Shown piece by piece: positions 54,213 to 64,000 of a stretch of 64,000 bases of DNA. Both the position numbers and the translations under genes were made by a program. The stretch spans positions 2,000,962 to 2,064,961 of the forward strand of contig NC_091188.1 in NCBI RefSeq assembly GCF_040958095.1, given 5' to 3'. Source of the stretch: Procambarus clarkii. Taxonomy: Eukaryota; Arthropoda; Malacostraca; Decapoda; Cambaridae. Each line of letters opens with the position of its first letter. Position 1 is the stretch's first letter. The notes under the pieces were generated by a model, which saw only the letters and a list, made by a program, of their open reading frames with translations, had not been told where the DNA came from and did not search any database.

Positions 54213-55281
54213 GGAAAAAAATAATACTGTAGTTGGCTTTGGGGCACTTTTGTCCCCTAAGTATGGGAAACCTTGAGTATGTAATTCCCACAGATATAAG
54301 TGCAGCACTTGCCCAGCGTCTGGACTGACAGGTGCTAGTATGCAGATGGTGAGACATATTGCAAATCTGCAAGGGAATTTTGCCATTTTAACCAGGTACC
54401 TGTATATTTTTTGGCCAATTGTACCATCCTTTTTTTAATACATTATTCAATATTCTTACCTGTAGTTACCTCTAGTCAATTCTGAGAGTTCCAGGTACTC
54501 CCACAGAGCCAAGCTTTGTCTTGTCATAACTTGATTTAAAAGTTGTTGCCTGGAGTGGCACACAGGCCTATACAATATATCCATTACACCCCTTTTTGGT
54601 TCAGCACTTTCTGCTGGAATATATCCACTTGTCTCTTCAATACTTTCACTTGTGCTACAGCAAAATTTCTTATATATATGGTAGGGAAAGGTTGAAAAAT
54701 GATGGACGTCATACAGTGTTCCCTGATTGTGTCTGTCACTGCAACTCTTCACTGGGTCTATTAAAATTTCCTATCAAATCTTTCATTCCAGGGAGTTGTT
54801 ATTTTGTTATAATTGGGACCTAACCTTCCAGTATCTTCTATTGATGTTATAAAAATCTTGACATCTTTCCAGTGATGATATTTTGAGCACTTTGGGATGG
54901 TTCAACAATTTTAGTGCTTAACTGTGTCTGCATACCATATAGATGTTCTGAATTCCCTCTATTTCATCTCTCCTGCTTTGAAAGGGAAACTGAATGCCAA
55001 GCATTACTCAAGGCATGAAAGTGTAAGTGATATAAAAAAGGAAAACTTTGTGGTAGAATCCTTGGATTTGAAGGTTTTCATATCCGCTCAGTCATTTTCC
55101 CTGACTGATACTCTGTATACTATGTTATGCTCACTAAATGATAGGTTATCCAACATCATTATTCCCAGATTCTTTAAAAGTCATTTCTCTTCATGAAGAA
55201 TCTCTCCAGATCTTCAACTTTCATGTTTGTGATGCCAGACATAACTCTGTACTGTTCTTTCAGGGTTTCAATAATTTCTTT

Positions 55282-55284
<3 letters not shown>
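54213..55284. other. Unassigned sequence
   Basis: A 90-codon plus frame at 54924-55196 is not recognised. 54460-54530 (AGTTCCAGGTACTCCCACAG) may be repeat-derived. Confidence 0.3.

Positions 55285-55312
<28 letters not shown>
55285..55312. repeat. (AT)n abutting the 260-bp array
   Basis: 28 bp of AT directly joined to the array's left end. Confidence 0.98.
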
Positions 55313-55315
<3 letters not shown>

Positions 55316-55909
55316 AACAAGCCTGAATGGTCCCCAGGACTATATGCGAATGAAAACTCACACCCCAGAAGTGACTCGAACCCATACTCCCAGAAGCAAC
55401 GCAACTGGTAACTACAGGGCGCCTTAATCCGCTTGACCATCACGGCCGTCAAAAGGAAGTGATAGCCGAGGCTATTTGAGCCACTTCCCCGACGGCAACT
55501 CGGATGGTAATCTTGGGCATAGCATTTCACCAAATCACCTCCTTCTTTGGGGCACACGTGAGGAACACAAATGCGAACAAGCCTGAATGGTCCCCAGGAC
55601 TATATGCGAATGAAAACTCACACCCCAGAAGTGACTCGAACCCATACTCCCAGAAGCAACGCAACTGGTAACTACAGGGCGCCTTAATCCGCTTGACCAT
55701 CACGGCCGTCAAAAGGAAGTGATAGCCGAGGCTATTTGAGCCACTTCCCCGACGGCAACTCGGATGGTAATCTTGGGCATAGCATTTCACCAAATCACCT
55801 CATTCTTTGGGGCACACGTGAGGAACACAAATGCGAACAAGCCTGAATGGTCCCCAGGACTATATGCGAATGAAAACTCACACCCCAGAAGTGACTCGAA
55901 CCCATACTC
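55313..55909 (-). repeat. 260-bp tRNA-Leu-like unit array, minus arm (2.3 copies)
   Basis: Units start at 55313, 55573 and 55833 (exact 260-bp period). Each contains, on minus, an A-box-like TGGTCAAGCGGATTAAGGC and a B-box-like GGGTTCGAGTCACTTCTGGG, as in tRNA-Leu. The only difference I see between units is CTCCTTCTTT against CTCATTCTTT. The third unit stops after about 77 bases and direction reverses at 55909/55910. Confidence 0.95.
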
Positions 55910-56923
55910 AGGCTTGTTCGCATTTGTGTTCCTCACGTGTGCCCCAAAGAATGAGGTGATTTGGTGAAATGCTATGCCCAAGATTACCATCCGAGTTGCC
56001 GTCGGGGAAGTGGCTCAAATAGCCTCGGCTATCACTTCCTTTTGACGGCCGTGATGGTCAAGCGGATTAAGGCGCCCTGTAGTTACCAGTTGCGTTGCTT
56101 CTGGGAGTATGGGTTCGAGTCACTTCTGGGGTGTGAGTTTTCATTCGCATATAGTCCTGGGGACCATTCAGGCTTGTTCGCATTTGTGTTCCTCACGTGT
56201 GCCCCAAAGAATGAGGTGATTTGGTGAAATGCTATGCCCAAGATTACCATCCGAGTTGCCGTCGGGGAAGTGGCTCAAATAGCCTCGGCTATCACTTCCT
56301 TTTGACGGCCGTGATGGTCAAGCGGATTAAGGCGCCCTGTAGTTACCAGTTGCGTTGCTTCTGGGAGTATGGGTTCGAGTCACTTCTGGGGTGTGAGTTT
56401 TCATTCGCATATAGTCCTGGGGACCATTCAGGCTTGTTCGCATTTGTGTTCCTCACGTGTGCCCCAAAGAATGAGGTGATTTGGTGAAATGCTATGCCCA
56501 AGATTACCATCCGAGTTGCCGTCGGGGAAGTGGCTCAAATAGCCTCGGCTATCACTTCCTTTTGACGGCCGTGATGGTCAAGCGGATTAAGGCGCCCTGT
56601 AGTTACCAGTTGCGTTGCTTCTGGGAGTATGGGTTCGAGTCACTTCTGGGGTGTGAGTTTTCATTCGCATATAGTCCTGGGGACCATTCAGGCTTGTTCG
56701 CATTTGTGTTCCTCACGTGTGCCCCAAAGAATGAGGTGATTTGGTGAAATGCTATGCCCAAGATTACCATCCGAGTTGCCGTCGGGGAAGTGGCTCAAAT
56801 AGCCTCGGCTATCACTTCCTTTTGACGGCCGTGATGGTCAAGCGGATTAAGGCGCCCTGTAGTTACCAGTTGCGTTGCTTCTGGGAGTATGGGTTCGAGT
56901 CACTTCTGGGGTGTGAGTTTTCA

Positions 56924-56926
<3 letters not shown>
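55910..56926 (+). repeat. 260-bp tRNA-Leu-like unit array, plus arm (3.9 copies)
   Basis: Units begin at 55910, 56170, 56430 and 56690 (AGGCTTGTTCGCATTTGTG). They are identical by eye to each other and inverted relative to the left arm. The last unit stops at TTTTCATTC and joins an AT tract. 55313-55831 and 55910-56428 are inverted repeats of about 519 bp around a 78-bp spacer. The 88-codon readings per unit are repeat products. Confidence 0.95.

Positions 56927-57016
<90 letters not shown>
56927..57016. repeat. (AT)n microsatellite
   Basis: About 90 bp, directly joined to the right end of the array. Confidence 0.98.
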
Positions 57017-57019
<3 letters not shown>

Positions 57020-57199
57020 AACCTTCTCTTGTAAAATGGCCAATACTGGTGGAGTTTTTTTTTCTTTCCATCACCTCTCTCTTTAAATATGTACAATGGT
57101 TTGGATATTTGTATCGGCCTTGAGCCTTTCAATTATTCTTTTCCTTCTTTTTTATTTGGAAGTCATGTGTTTTATTGCTTACATTAGAATCTTTGTATT

Positions 57200-57312
57200 T
57201 AAGAGTTTGTCATTGGGTGTACTAGTGGCTTTACAAGAATGTAAATACCATGCAATATATCCTCACAAACTCAATGTACCTTCTTGTATATAAATAAATA
57301 AATAAATAGATA
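57200..57312 (+). mobile_element. Truncated LINE 3' end with AAAT tail
   Basis: GTACTAGTGGCTTTACAAGA, CTCAATGTACCTTCTTGTAT, then (AAAT)n. Same family as 45724 (-). Confidence 0.85.
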
Positions 57313-58149
57313 AATAAATTGAATGTTTGCTAGGACAGTGATGTACATTATTGTAATACAGTACGTACATTTTCCCAATTATTGTATTGTTGAAATTTAA
57401 TTTATTAAAGCACCCCTCAGGCTTGTTATTTCTTTTGGAAGTATTACCTGTATTATTGTTTGATGTTATGAGAGTTTGTGGTCTATTTATGAAGCATTTG
57501 GTTACTGGATGAATGGCACCATGGGAATCCGAACACTTCGTCACATGGGTATCACACACTGGCACAAAGTTCACCAGTATTTGGTGGCTTGTTTCTTTGG
57601 CACCCGTGACTACTAAGGTTTTATATTAATAAGCATGATTGGATGGTGTTTGGCATTCAGTATGTCTGAAATTTTTGGTCGATTTGAGGATATTGTACAG
57701 TACTATATGTGGGTTTGGTGGCCGAATACTGCACTTCAAATCAACTGATTTTAGTGCTGGTATCAGGACACATTATATAACTGTATCCTAAATATAGCTC
57801 AAGGTGGCTACCTTTTTTATTCTATAATTTATTAACAGTACATTTGCCTGAAGCCCAAAAGCGAACTAGATCTAGTTAAATTAAATAAAAACAACTTAGA
57901 TTTGATGAGGAAAGTAACCTTGAATTTTTCCTTAGACCCATTTGCCGAGTCATGGAAAAATGAACGTTATAAAGTTCATTCTTACAGGTTTGTAATAGAG
58001 AAAGAAATAGTACAGCAACTATTACTTGACATTGATTCAAGAGTTAATGTTTTTGGAATATGGTACGCTATTTTTCCCCATTTCTCTTTGGGCTGGTTCC
58101 TCTGCCCTGTGAAAGTCGGAAACTGGTAATGATGAATGATGATGAAACA
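57313..58149. other. Unassigned sequence
   Basis: AT-rich, no recognised feature. A 75-codon plus frame at 57902-58129 (RKVTLNFSLDPFAESWKNER) is unrecognised. Confidence 0.3.
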
Positions 58150-58690
58150 CTTGTTAACCTTGAAATAATAATGCTCTGAATTTACCTTAGGGCTGCCATC
58201 TTTAATGGCACCACCGGGAACAGAGAACTACTGGCTAGCCAATGATCCTCTGCATTGTTCATGAGGATATTTAACAGCTGGATTTTAAACTGATGTAATG
58301 TCTTGGCATTTACAGCTTTGGCAGGTAGGCGATTCCATAGGTGTATAACCCTATGGCAGAAAAGCATCTCCTATCTTCTTATGTTGTGACTTGTTGAGCT
58401 TGAAGCTGTTGCCTTTTGCATGCATTATATTTGAGCTTTTAAGCATGTATGGATGTTTCTCCAATTTGTTCAGTATTTTAAAGGTCTGGATGAGATCAGT
58501 CCTATCATATCTGGTTGGAATTGCTATTAGTCCTGTAGCCCTCGACCAATCCAGATACGAGAATTGACATAGTTCTTATATAATTCTTGTCAGAGTATTG
58601 AACTTTCTCCAAGACAGGTATGTGCTTCAAAGGGTGAGGTGGGTGCTTGGGTAATGTAGTCCAGATGGGGGTGTACCAGAAATTTGTTCA
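58150..58690 (-). pseudogene. LINE RT relic, thumb to C-terminus
   Basis: Minus segments: LVHPHLDYITQAPTSPF, RIWIGRGLQ, DLIQTFKILNKLEKHPYML (split over frames), GNSFKLNKSQHKK, then FCHRVIHLWNRLPAKAVNAK and TLHQFKIQLLN. This is the VRPHLDY...FK-x-x-LD series in the correct order over about 500 bp, with stops and frameshifts. Confidence 0.85.
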
Positions 58691-58894
58691 GTAACTTGTT
58701 CATACAGTACTTATAATTACTTAACATGAAAATTAAGAATGAAAAGTAAGTTGAGAATATATAATATGAGGAATATGAAATCCAAAATTATTAAAAATAT
58801 ATATTTATAATATAAAACAAAAACAAAATAACTAAAACTGAACTAATCACTCCATGTAACTGTCTTGTCATGGCAAGTAACAAAATAATATATT

Positions 58895-59030
58895 GATAAA
58901 TAATTAAATAAATGTTTATTCAGGCAAGGTACATACAAGAGATTTTAAAAAAATTGATTGATTTATAGATAGAGCTAGTACATACAATGCCTAAAGCCAC
59001 TATTACGCAAAGCGTTTCGGACAGGTGTCT
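58895..59030 (-). mobile_element. Truncated LINE 3' end with AAAT tail
   Basis: Near copy of 21836-22015, same orientation: GTCCGAAACGCTTTGCGTAA, TAGTGGCTTTAGGCATTGTA, CCTGAATAAACATTTATTTA. Confidence 0.85.
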
Positions 59031-59754
59031 CTCTGATGTTTATCAAGACATTATCTGTAGTATTGTGTACTGTATTGGTGCTGTAATTTCCTTTCAATTA
59101 GGTTGCTGTATCTATCTTGGCTTAAATTCTGCCCATCATACTCGCTTTTTTTTCAGGTACGGTACAGTACCTTGTCACTGGGTTTGTACCAGTAATCTGC
59201 GGAATTCCAGAGAATTAGTTCAGGCTCCTTGAACAATATTCTCCTCCTTCACCATCTTTAACTTTTTCTTTCATTGTCATTTAACCATGTCCTGAATTTG
59301 TATTCCTCTGCTTAATCTATAGCTCTCTCAGCTTTTTAAATTAGTTTTGTTACTTTTATCTAGCATGGTGCGAGATCTGGGGATACGTTTGTCGTTATAT
59401 CCTTCCATGTGGTAAAACATTTGTTTTTCTCAAGGATTTCCCTTGATCAATCTTGGTTTTCCAAGATACCTTGTCTCTGGGTTAATTTACACCACCCTGC
59501 ATTTATTTTTACAGTTATGCCGTTATGCCAAGGAATATCAAACAAAAATATGCAATTGGGTTTGTTCAGTCATTTTTGTTAAATTAGATGGCAACTGTAA
59601 AGATAAATTTACTGACAAGAGGAGGAAATATTAAATCAAATAGTTTATTGAAAACCATTTTTTTTTTAAATACATGCTTATCTATTTTACTTCAAGATAA
59701 ACTTTACTTCTATTTTACTTGTTAATTAGATGTATTGACCTTATGAAATGTACC
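59031..59754. other. Unassigned sequence
   Basis: TTTTTTTTCAG|GTACGG at 59146 resembles an acceptor but has no supporting frame. Confidence 0.3.
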
Positions 59755-59985
59755 TTTTTCCCTTCCCTCTCTCCTGCCTTCCTTCACTTCCTTCCCTCCC
59801 TTCCCTCCGTTCCCTCCCCTCCCTTCCCTTCCCTTCCCTCCCCTCCCTTCCCTCCCTACCTCCCTCCCCTCCCTTCCCTCCCTACCTCCCTCCCTCCGTT
59901 CCCTCCCTCCCCTCCCTTCCCTCCCTCCCCTCCCTTCCCTCCCTCCCCTACCTTCCCTCCCTCTCTCCTGCCTTCCCCACAATCA
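59755..59985. repeat. CCCTCCCTTCC pyrimidine-rich repeat
   Basis: Irregular TTCCCTCCC units of about 9-13 bp; a purine-rich mirror block is at 60150-60320. Confidence 0.92.
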
Positions 59986-60149
59986 CCCTTAAACGGCCGC
60001 CCAGACTTAAGGGGAGTCTAATTTGTATGAAGTATATGCCTCCAGATTTGCCTTGCAGATGAGAATTCTGGGCAACTTTTTTAAAAACTTGGCCACTCCC
60101 TCTTGCAATTGAAGGGGTTAGGGTTATGTTCCTAGGGGAGTGAATGCCG

Positions 60150-60320
60150 GGAAACGGAGCGGCCGGCGGACTAAGGTAAAAGGGCATGGGTAAAGAGCGT
60201 GGGGAAATGGGAAAGTGGTCCCCGGGAAAGGGAAAAGGGAAGGGAATGTACGGGTACAAAGGGGAAGGGTGGTGAAAGGGAAAGTGGGGGGCTGAAAGAG
60301 AAAGGGTGCTTGTGGAGAAA
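60150..60320. repeat. GGGAAAGG purine-rich stretch
   Basis: Irregular GGGAAAGGGAAAAGGG motifs. Confidence 0.85.
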
Positions 60321-60387
60321 GGGGCATCAATATATTTACTTTCTCAATGTTTAGTAATATGTTTATTGTTTGTGATGTGTTTATATA

Positions 60388-60491
60388 TGTATTAACACCA
60401 TGTACTGAACGGGGTGAGAATAGCTTGAGCTACCTCATCCCTTTGTGTGTATTTTACCTCAATAAACTTATTTCAATTTTCAATTTCAATG
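60388..60491 (+). mobile_element. Truncated LINE/SINE 3' end with TTTCAA-type tail
   Basis: ATTAACACCATGTACTGAAC, CTCATCCCTTTGTGTGTATT, CTCAATAAACTTATTTCAAT. Mirror of 12592-12712. Confidence 0.85.
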
Positions 60492-60756
60492 TATTTACTT
60501 TTGATTTAACCGTAATTTGATTGATTTTCCGACGGTTACCCTTGGAGACAATGGGAAGGGGGACGTTAAACCAGGCGGAAAAGGTCGAAGCACAATTGGG
60601 CGCCAAACACTGTAAAAAGCTTCAAGGCAAATTAAGAATTTGGTATTAGTAGGATCGCTGGAAAACAGTAATGAGGGTCAGTTAGGTTAATGGGGACCCC
60701 ACGTGTAATTACCCCACGTGTAATTACCTAGGTGTTGAAGAGGTCTTGAAGTAGAG
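60492..60756. other. Unassigned sequence
   Basis: CCCCACGTGTAATTACC occurs twice in tandem at about 60697-60728. Nothing else seen. Confidence 0.4.
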
Positions 60757-60833
60757 GGGGTAGAAATAGCCTAAGCTATTCTATCCCTTTGAGATGTATT
60801 TCTTGCTTATCTCAATAAACATACTTAAACTTG
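60757..60833 (+). mobile_element. Truncated LINE/SINE 3' end with TTGAAC-type tail
   Basis: GGGTAGAAATAGCCTAAGCT, TCCCTTTGAGATGTATTTCT, CAATAAACATACTTAAACTT. Confidence 0.85.
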
Positions 60834-61199
60834 TTACCCACGTGAAGTTGAAGTAGCCGAAGTGATCAAAGTTGATGGTGGAGGAAGATGAGCTCCAAAC
60901 CTCGGCGTCTTGATCAATAAAGAGGCTGATTAATATCATTAATCGGTACCAAGAAACAAAGCCATTTTTTATAAAGAATGAATCACTCTTGTATGATAAT
61001 AGCCTCGAGCTGATTAGGCCTCGATTTTTTCGTAAGGGAGTGACTTGGGTGTACGAGTACTAGTCGGAGACCGGGCCGGGGGGGCTGTTGATCCCCGGGA
61101 GCTACACAAGGTAGGCCCAAGTCATGGGTGTTGACTGCTTGTTGATAGCAGAGCAGCTGCGCCATACTTTACCAATAGATTGAAGCAGTTTAATAATAG
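60834..61199. other. Unassigned, with a decayed LINE-type 3' end
   Basis: GTCGGAGACCGGGCCGGGGG at about 61062 followed by ACACAAGGTAGGCCCAAG resembles the GC-rich LINE/SINE 3' end but is diverged. Confidence 0.4.
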
Positions 61200-61345
61200 A
61201 TTTGACCTGTGTATATGTCCCTCACAATCAGGGATCCGGGATTGGGATTCCCGGGCGGGACAGAAATGCTTGGGCACGTTTCCTTTCACCTAATGCTTCT
61301 ATTCACCTAGCAGTGCTGATGCGAGCCACGTCCCGGTGAAGGTTA
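61200..61345 (+). mobile_element. SINE family B, partial
   Basis: TCCCTCACAATCAGGGATCC, GGATTCCCGGGCGGGACAGA (decayed B box), then TTCCTTTCACCTAATGCTTC and TTCACCTAGCAG. Confidence 0.7.
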
Positions 61346-61404
61346 AACAGGACGGTTCAGAACTGATAAAACTATACGAGGCAAGTTTTGACGTAGACAA
61401 TGTG

Positions 61405-61470
61405 GAGCGAACAAATCCACAAGGGCCGTGACACGGATTCGAACCTGCGTCCGAGATCACGCAATTGTGA
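61405..61470 (-). mobile_element. tRNA-like SINE head, family D
   Basis: Minus: GGACGCAGGTTCGAATCCGT, TCACGGCCCTTGTGGATTTG. Same family as 18616 and 18801. Confidence 0.75.
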
Positions 61471-61638
61471 TTTGTGTGTGTAATGTGGAGCGCTCCGAAA
61501 ATGTGTGCCTTAAACCATTAGGGTTTAAGTGATACGGTTGTTACGACAGCAGTAGTGACAGCGTGTCACAGGTACACTATATGGAGGGTAAGAGTGCCAC
61601 GCTATATGACACTATAAGGAAGGTAAAGAGTGCCACGC

Positions 61639-61640
<2 letters not shown>

Positions 61641-61714
<74 letters not shown>
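61641..61714. repeat. (AT)n microsatellite
   Basis: About 73 bp AT; just upstream AGTGCCACGCTATAT is duplicated (61589 and 61627). Confidence 0.98.
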
Positions 61715-61716
<2 letters not shown>

Positions 61717-61721
61717 CTGGT

Positions 61722-61800
61722 ACGTTGTTGACCAGACCACACACTAGAAGTTGAAGAGATGACGACGTATCGGTCCGTCCTGGACCATTCTCAAGTCGAT
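61722..61800 (+). mobile_element. Foldback element, single-arm fragment
   Basis: GTTGACCAGACCACACACTA, GACGACGTATCGGTCCGTCC, TGGACCATTCTCAAGTCGAT. Matches the left arm of 10700-10771. Confidence 0.8.
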
Positions 61801-61868
61801 TGTGCGACTGGTTGTACACTGGTACGTTACTGGAAGTCATGATGTTACGGCAGTTACCACTCAGGCCT

Positions 61869-62129
61869 GGGGCCAGATTCACGAAGCAGTCACGCAAGCA
61901 CTTACGAACCTGTACATCTTTTCTCAATCTTTACCGGCTGTGTTTACAATTATTAAAACAGTTAATGAGCTTTGAAGTACCAGGAGGCTGTTTATAACAA
62001 TAACAACAGTTGATTGGCAAGTTTTCATGCTTGTAAACTGTTTAATAAACGCAACCAAAGCCGTCAAAGATTGAGGAAAGATGTGCACGTTCGTAAGTAC
62101 TTGCGTAACTGCTTCGTGAATCTGGCCCC
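61869..62129 (+). mobile_element. MITE with long terminal inverted repeats, family M1, copy 1
   Basis: 261 bp, starting GGGGCCAGATTCACGAAGCA and ending in its inverted form. Each inverted repeat is about 95 bp. The centre contains AACAATAACAACAGTTGATT. No ORF. Copy 2 at 62890 is the whole element inverted. No convincing target duplication. Confidence 0.92.
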
Positions 62130-62240
62130 CTGGTCGCAGACTGGGCCGCGGGGACCTCAGGAACCACCGCAAAGTAACCGCAAGGTAAGGAGGCAACGGT
62201 CACTGCCCCCTACCTTGAGGTTACCTTGAGGTGCTTCCCT
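62130..62240. mobile_element. Fragments of LINE/SINE 3' tails in both orientations
   Basis: CTGGTCGCAGACTGGGCCGC...CGCAAGGTAAGG on plus, then CTACCTTGAGGTTACCTTGA (the same kind of tail inverted). Confidence 0.6.
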
Positions 62241-62889
62241 ACACTAGGCTTCAAGCCTAAATACTACCTACCTTTACCTACCTACATACCTACTTTACCT
62301 ACCTACACTTAAAGTAACGATTCAGCGTGTAAGTGTAGGGTAAGTGTAAGTGTAACTTAACATTAAGTAGGGTGCCACAACCGTTTAAAACCCCAAGTAG
62401 AGTGCCTCGGGATGTAACGAGTATATAAAGCCACAACAATTATAATATAAATCGTGTGCAAATAACAGCTACACAACCAGTGGAGTGCAAGAACGGGCTC
62501 GTGAAATAACGCTACAGCAATATGCAAGGCATTAAGTAGCCCCCAAGAAGGTATTAAGGACTAGATTACTTGGAGAACAAGAGTGTGTGTGTGTGTGTGT
62601 GTGTGTGTGGGGGGGGGGGGGGGTCGCCCGCTGGTACTGGCTTGGCTGAGGGCGAACGTGATCGCAATATAGTAGATGGAATCTTGGTTTGTCCTCCTAT
62701 TACCTTTGCCTTGAGTTCTTAGGCGGCGCACAAGCTCTATCGTGCCCTTGTAGTACCCTCCATCTTCTTCCCCGAGGCTGTGTGTCCTCTACATAGGGCG
62801 GGTCAGGCAAGGGGACATTGTCAGAATGTTTCTGTTGCAGGAGAAACATTCTTTTTTTCCCCCGCCATGCCTCTGTCTCCTGTGGTACT
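62241..62889. other. Unassigned; contains (GT)n plus poly-G
   Basis: TACCTACC repeats at 62262-62305; GT tract with a 15-G run at 62583-62625; CAGAATGTTTCTGTTGCAGGAGAAACATTCT inverted pair (GAATGTTTCT / AGAAACATTC) at about 62823-62850. Confidence 0.5.
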
Positions 62890-63151
62890 GGAGCCAGATT
62901 CACGAAAGCAGTTACGCAAGCACTTACGAACGTATACATCTTTCCTCAATCTTTGACGGCTTTGGTTACATTTATTAAACAGTTTACAAGCATGAAAACT
63001 AACCAATCAACTGTTGTTATTGTTATAAAAAGCCTCCTGGTGCTTCGGAGCTCATTAACTGTTTAGTAATTGTAAACAAAGCCGCCAAAGATTGAGAAAA
63101 GATGTACAGGTTCGTAAGTGCTTGCGTAACTGCTTTTGTGAATCTGGCCCC
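62890..63151 (-). mobile_element. MITE with long terminal inverted repeats, family M1, copy 2
   Basis: 262 bp, full-length inverted copy of 61869-62129, ends GGAGCCAGATTCACGAAAGC / TTGTGAATCTGGCCCC. Confidence 0.92.
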
Positions 63152-63359
63152 TGGTTCTTATGTCCATCTTGTGTGTGTTTAATTCTAGTCAGGATTTGTG
63201 GTGTTTTATTTTGTTTTATTAAAGAAACTTTTTTTCCCGAATATTTGCATTTTCTCGTCTGAGGTTTCTAGTAATCGTGTCGAGGCCCCGTAAAAGTTTT
63301 GAAATCTATAATTAGTTCCTGAAAACTTAGTTTGAATTGCCAGAGTATTTGGTTGGTAG
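63152..63359. other. Unassigned sequence
   Basis: Nothing recognised. Confidence 0.35.
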
Positions 63360-63432
63360 GCTGTTGTTTAAGATTCGCTACCTGGAACAAAAAGTTCCAA
63401 GTAGCACGGGCTATGGTGAGCCCGTAGTGACG
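63360..63432 (+). mobile_element. Short two-hairpin interspersed repeat (copy 6)
   Basis: CTGTTGTTTAAGATTCGCTA, CCTGGAACAAAAAGTTCCAAG, GCACGGGCTATGGTGAGCCC. Confidence 0.8.
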
Positions 63433-64000
63433 GTTGGTAGGCGGTTCACCTAGTTCCGTTAAGTTGTATTCTTTTTTTGGTCCATGCCGGAAAAGTCTTA
63501 GTATAATTAGAGCAAAATCCACATTGTATGCACGTGTATATTCACACACACATAAGTATACATACATGTGCGGAAAAATCAGTGAATTAGGAAAGCAGCA
63601 CATTTTCCAATTCACTTTGGTTTCCCACTCATGTATGATCAGTGTTCCGTGATCGTTGTTGTATATAGATGTATACCAGTCACGTGGGCACTAGGAGACT
63701 TGAACCACCGACCCCACGAGTAAATGAACCCCAGATCATGTCCTCTCAACACATTTGGGTAAGGCCATGCCTAAAACATCTGGCTTTCCAATTTTGGACA
63801 GACACACACACTCTTACAGTAGGCAGACACACACACACACACTCATCTGTTGATTGGCGGGACCAAAGAGCCAGAGCTCAACCTCCCGCAAGCACAACTA
63901 GGCGAGTAACTAGGTGAACACACACACATTTTTGGCATAACTGTCTTAAATTTTGTTTTAAGTTTCTTAAATTTCTGGAATAATACACATTTTCTATCAG
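63433..64000. other. Unassigned, with a LINE-end remnant and short (AC)n
   Basis: 63868-63905 (GAGCCAGAGCTCAACCTCCC, GCAAGCACAACTAGGCGAGT) matches the text at 3328-3358. (CA)n patches at 63803-63841 and 63920-63928. No gene recognised. Confidence 0.45.

Noticed and set aside
55174-57034. Series of identical 88-residue proteins
   Set aside because: Each is the same frame through a 260-bp tRNA-like unit, with its start in one unit and stop in the next. The pol III box motifs argue for a SINE-derived satellite.
59140-59165. Splice acceptor TTTTTTTTCAG
   Set aside because: No open frame or donor supports an exon here, and T-runs followed by CAG are frequent in this AT-rich part.

Overview
This is eukaryotic DNA with no complete protein-coding gene that I can defend. 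It looks like a decapod crustacean, most likely a freshwater crayfish. This is inference: (i) long CT, AC, AT and ATT microsatellites; (ii) tRNA-headed SINEs with a tail reading like CCCCGAAATCATCTCAAGAT; (iii) a short hairpin repeat containing CGGGCTATGGTGAGCCCG; (iv) TTAGG-type (arthropod telomere-like) motifs inside a dispersed element. I know (ii) and (iii) as common crayfish interspersed repeats, but no search was run. No bacterial gene organisation, CRISPR array or operon is present.

Layout. 1-5.5 kb: G-rich start, two large minisatellites (15 bp and 27 bp units), a SINE, a LINE 3' relic, a 30/31-bp minisatellite and CT microsatellites. 5.8-6.8 kb: reverse-transcriptase (RT) relic on the minus strand with a recognisable YDD motif. 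7-15 kb: low-complexity blocks, a foldback element, SINEs, a small candidate first coding exon (11240-11308), another RT relic carrying an in-frame minisatellite, and AT/CT microsatellites. 15-23 kb: LINE relics, several SINE families, a tandemly amplified hairpin element, and a minisatellite grown on a LINE 3' tail. 23-34 kb: a CT block, terminal-inverted-repeat elements, and an 80-copy 23-bp minisatellite with higher-order structure. 34-36.5 kb: AT-rich, mostly featureless. 36.5-40 kb: 31-bp and 21-bp minisatellites. 40.1-43.9 kb: a SINE interrupted by a compact LTR element with near-identical LTRs and a tRNA-Leu-type primer-binding site. 44-47 kb: an endonuclease/RT LINE relic with an internal 15-bp minisatellite, an 82-bp perfect palindrome and a multi-hairpin repeat. 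47.4-50 kb: three adjoining minisatellites. 50-55 kb: AT-rich with LINE and SINE relics. 55.3-57 kb: a tandem array of a 260-bp tRNA-Leu-like unit that reverses direction in its middle. 57-64 kb: LINE relics and tails, and two copies of an inverted-repeat MITE.

How the parts relate. Nothing here forms a pathway. The window is a record of retrotransposition and tandem-repeat growth. LINE-like 3' ends are shared by several SINE families with different tRNA heads, and at least three minisatellites are built directly from LINE coding or tail sequence. Nested insertions give a partial relative age order: the SINE is older than the LTR element that splits it. Nearly all long open reading frames are readings through minisatellites or microsatellites and should not be annotated as proteins. 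Positions were read by eye; edges of degenerate repeats are good to roughly 5-30 bases.
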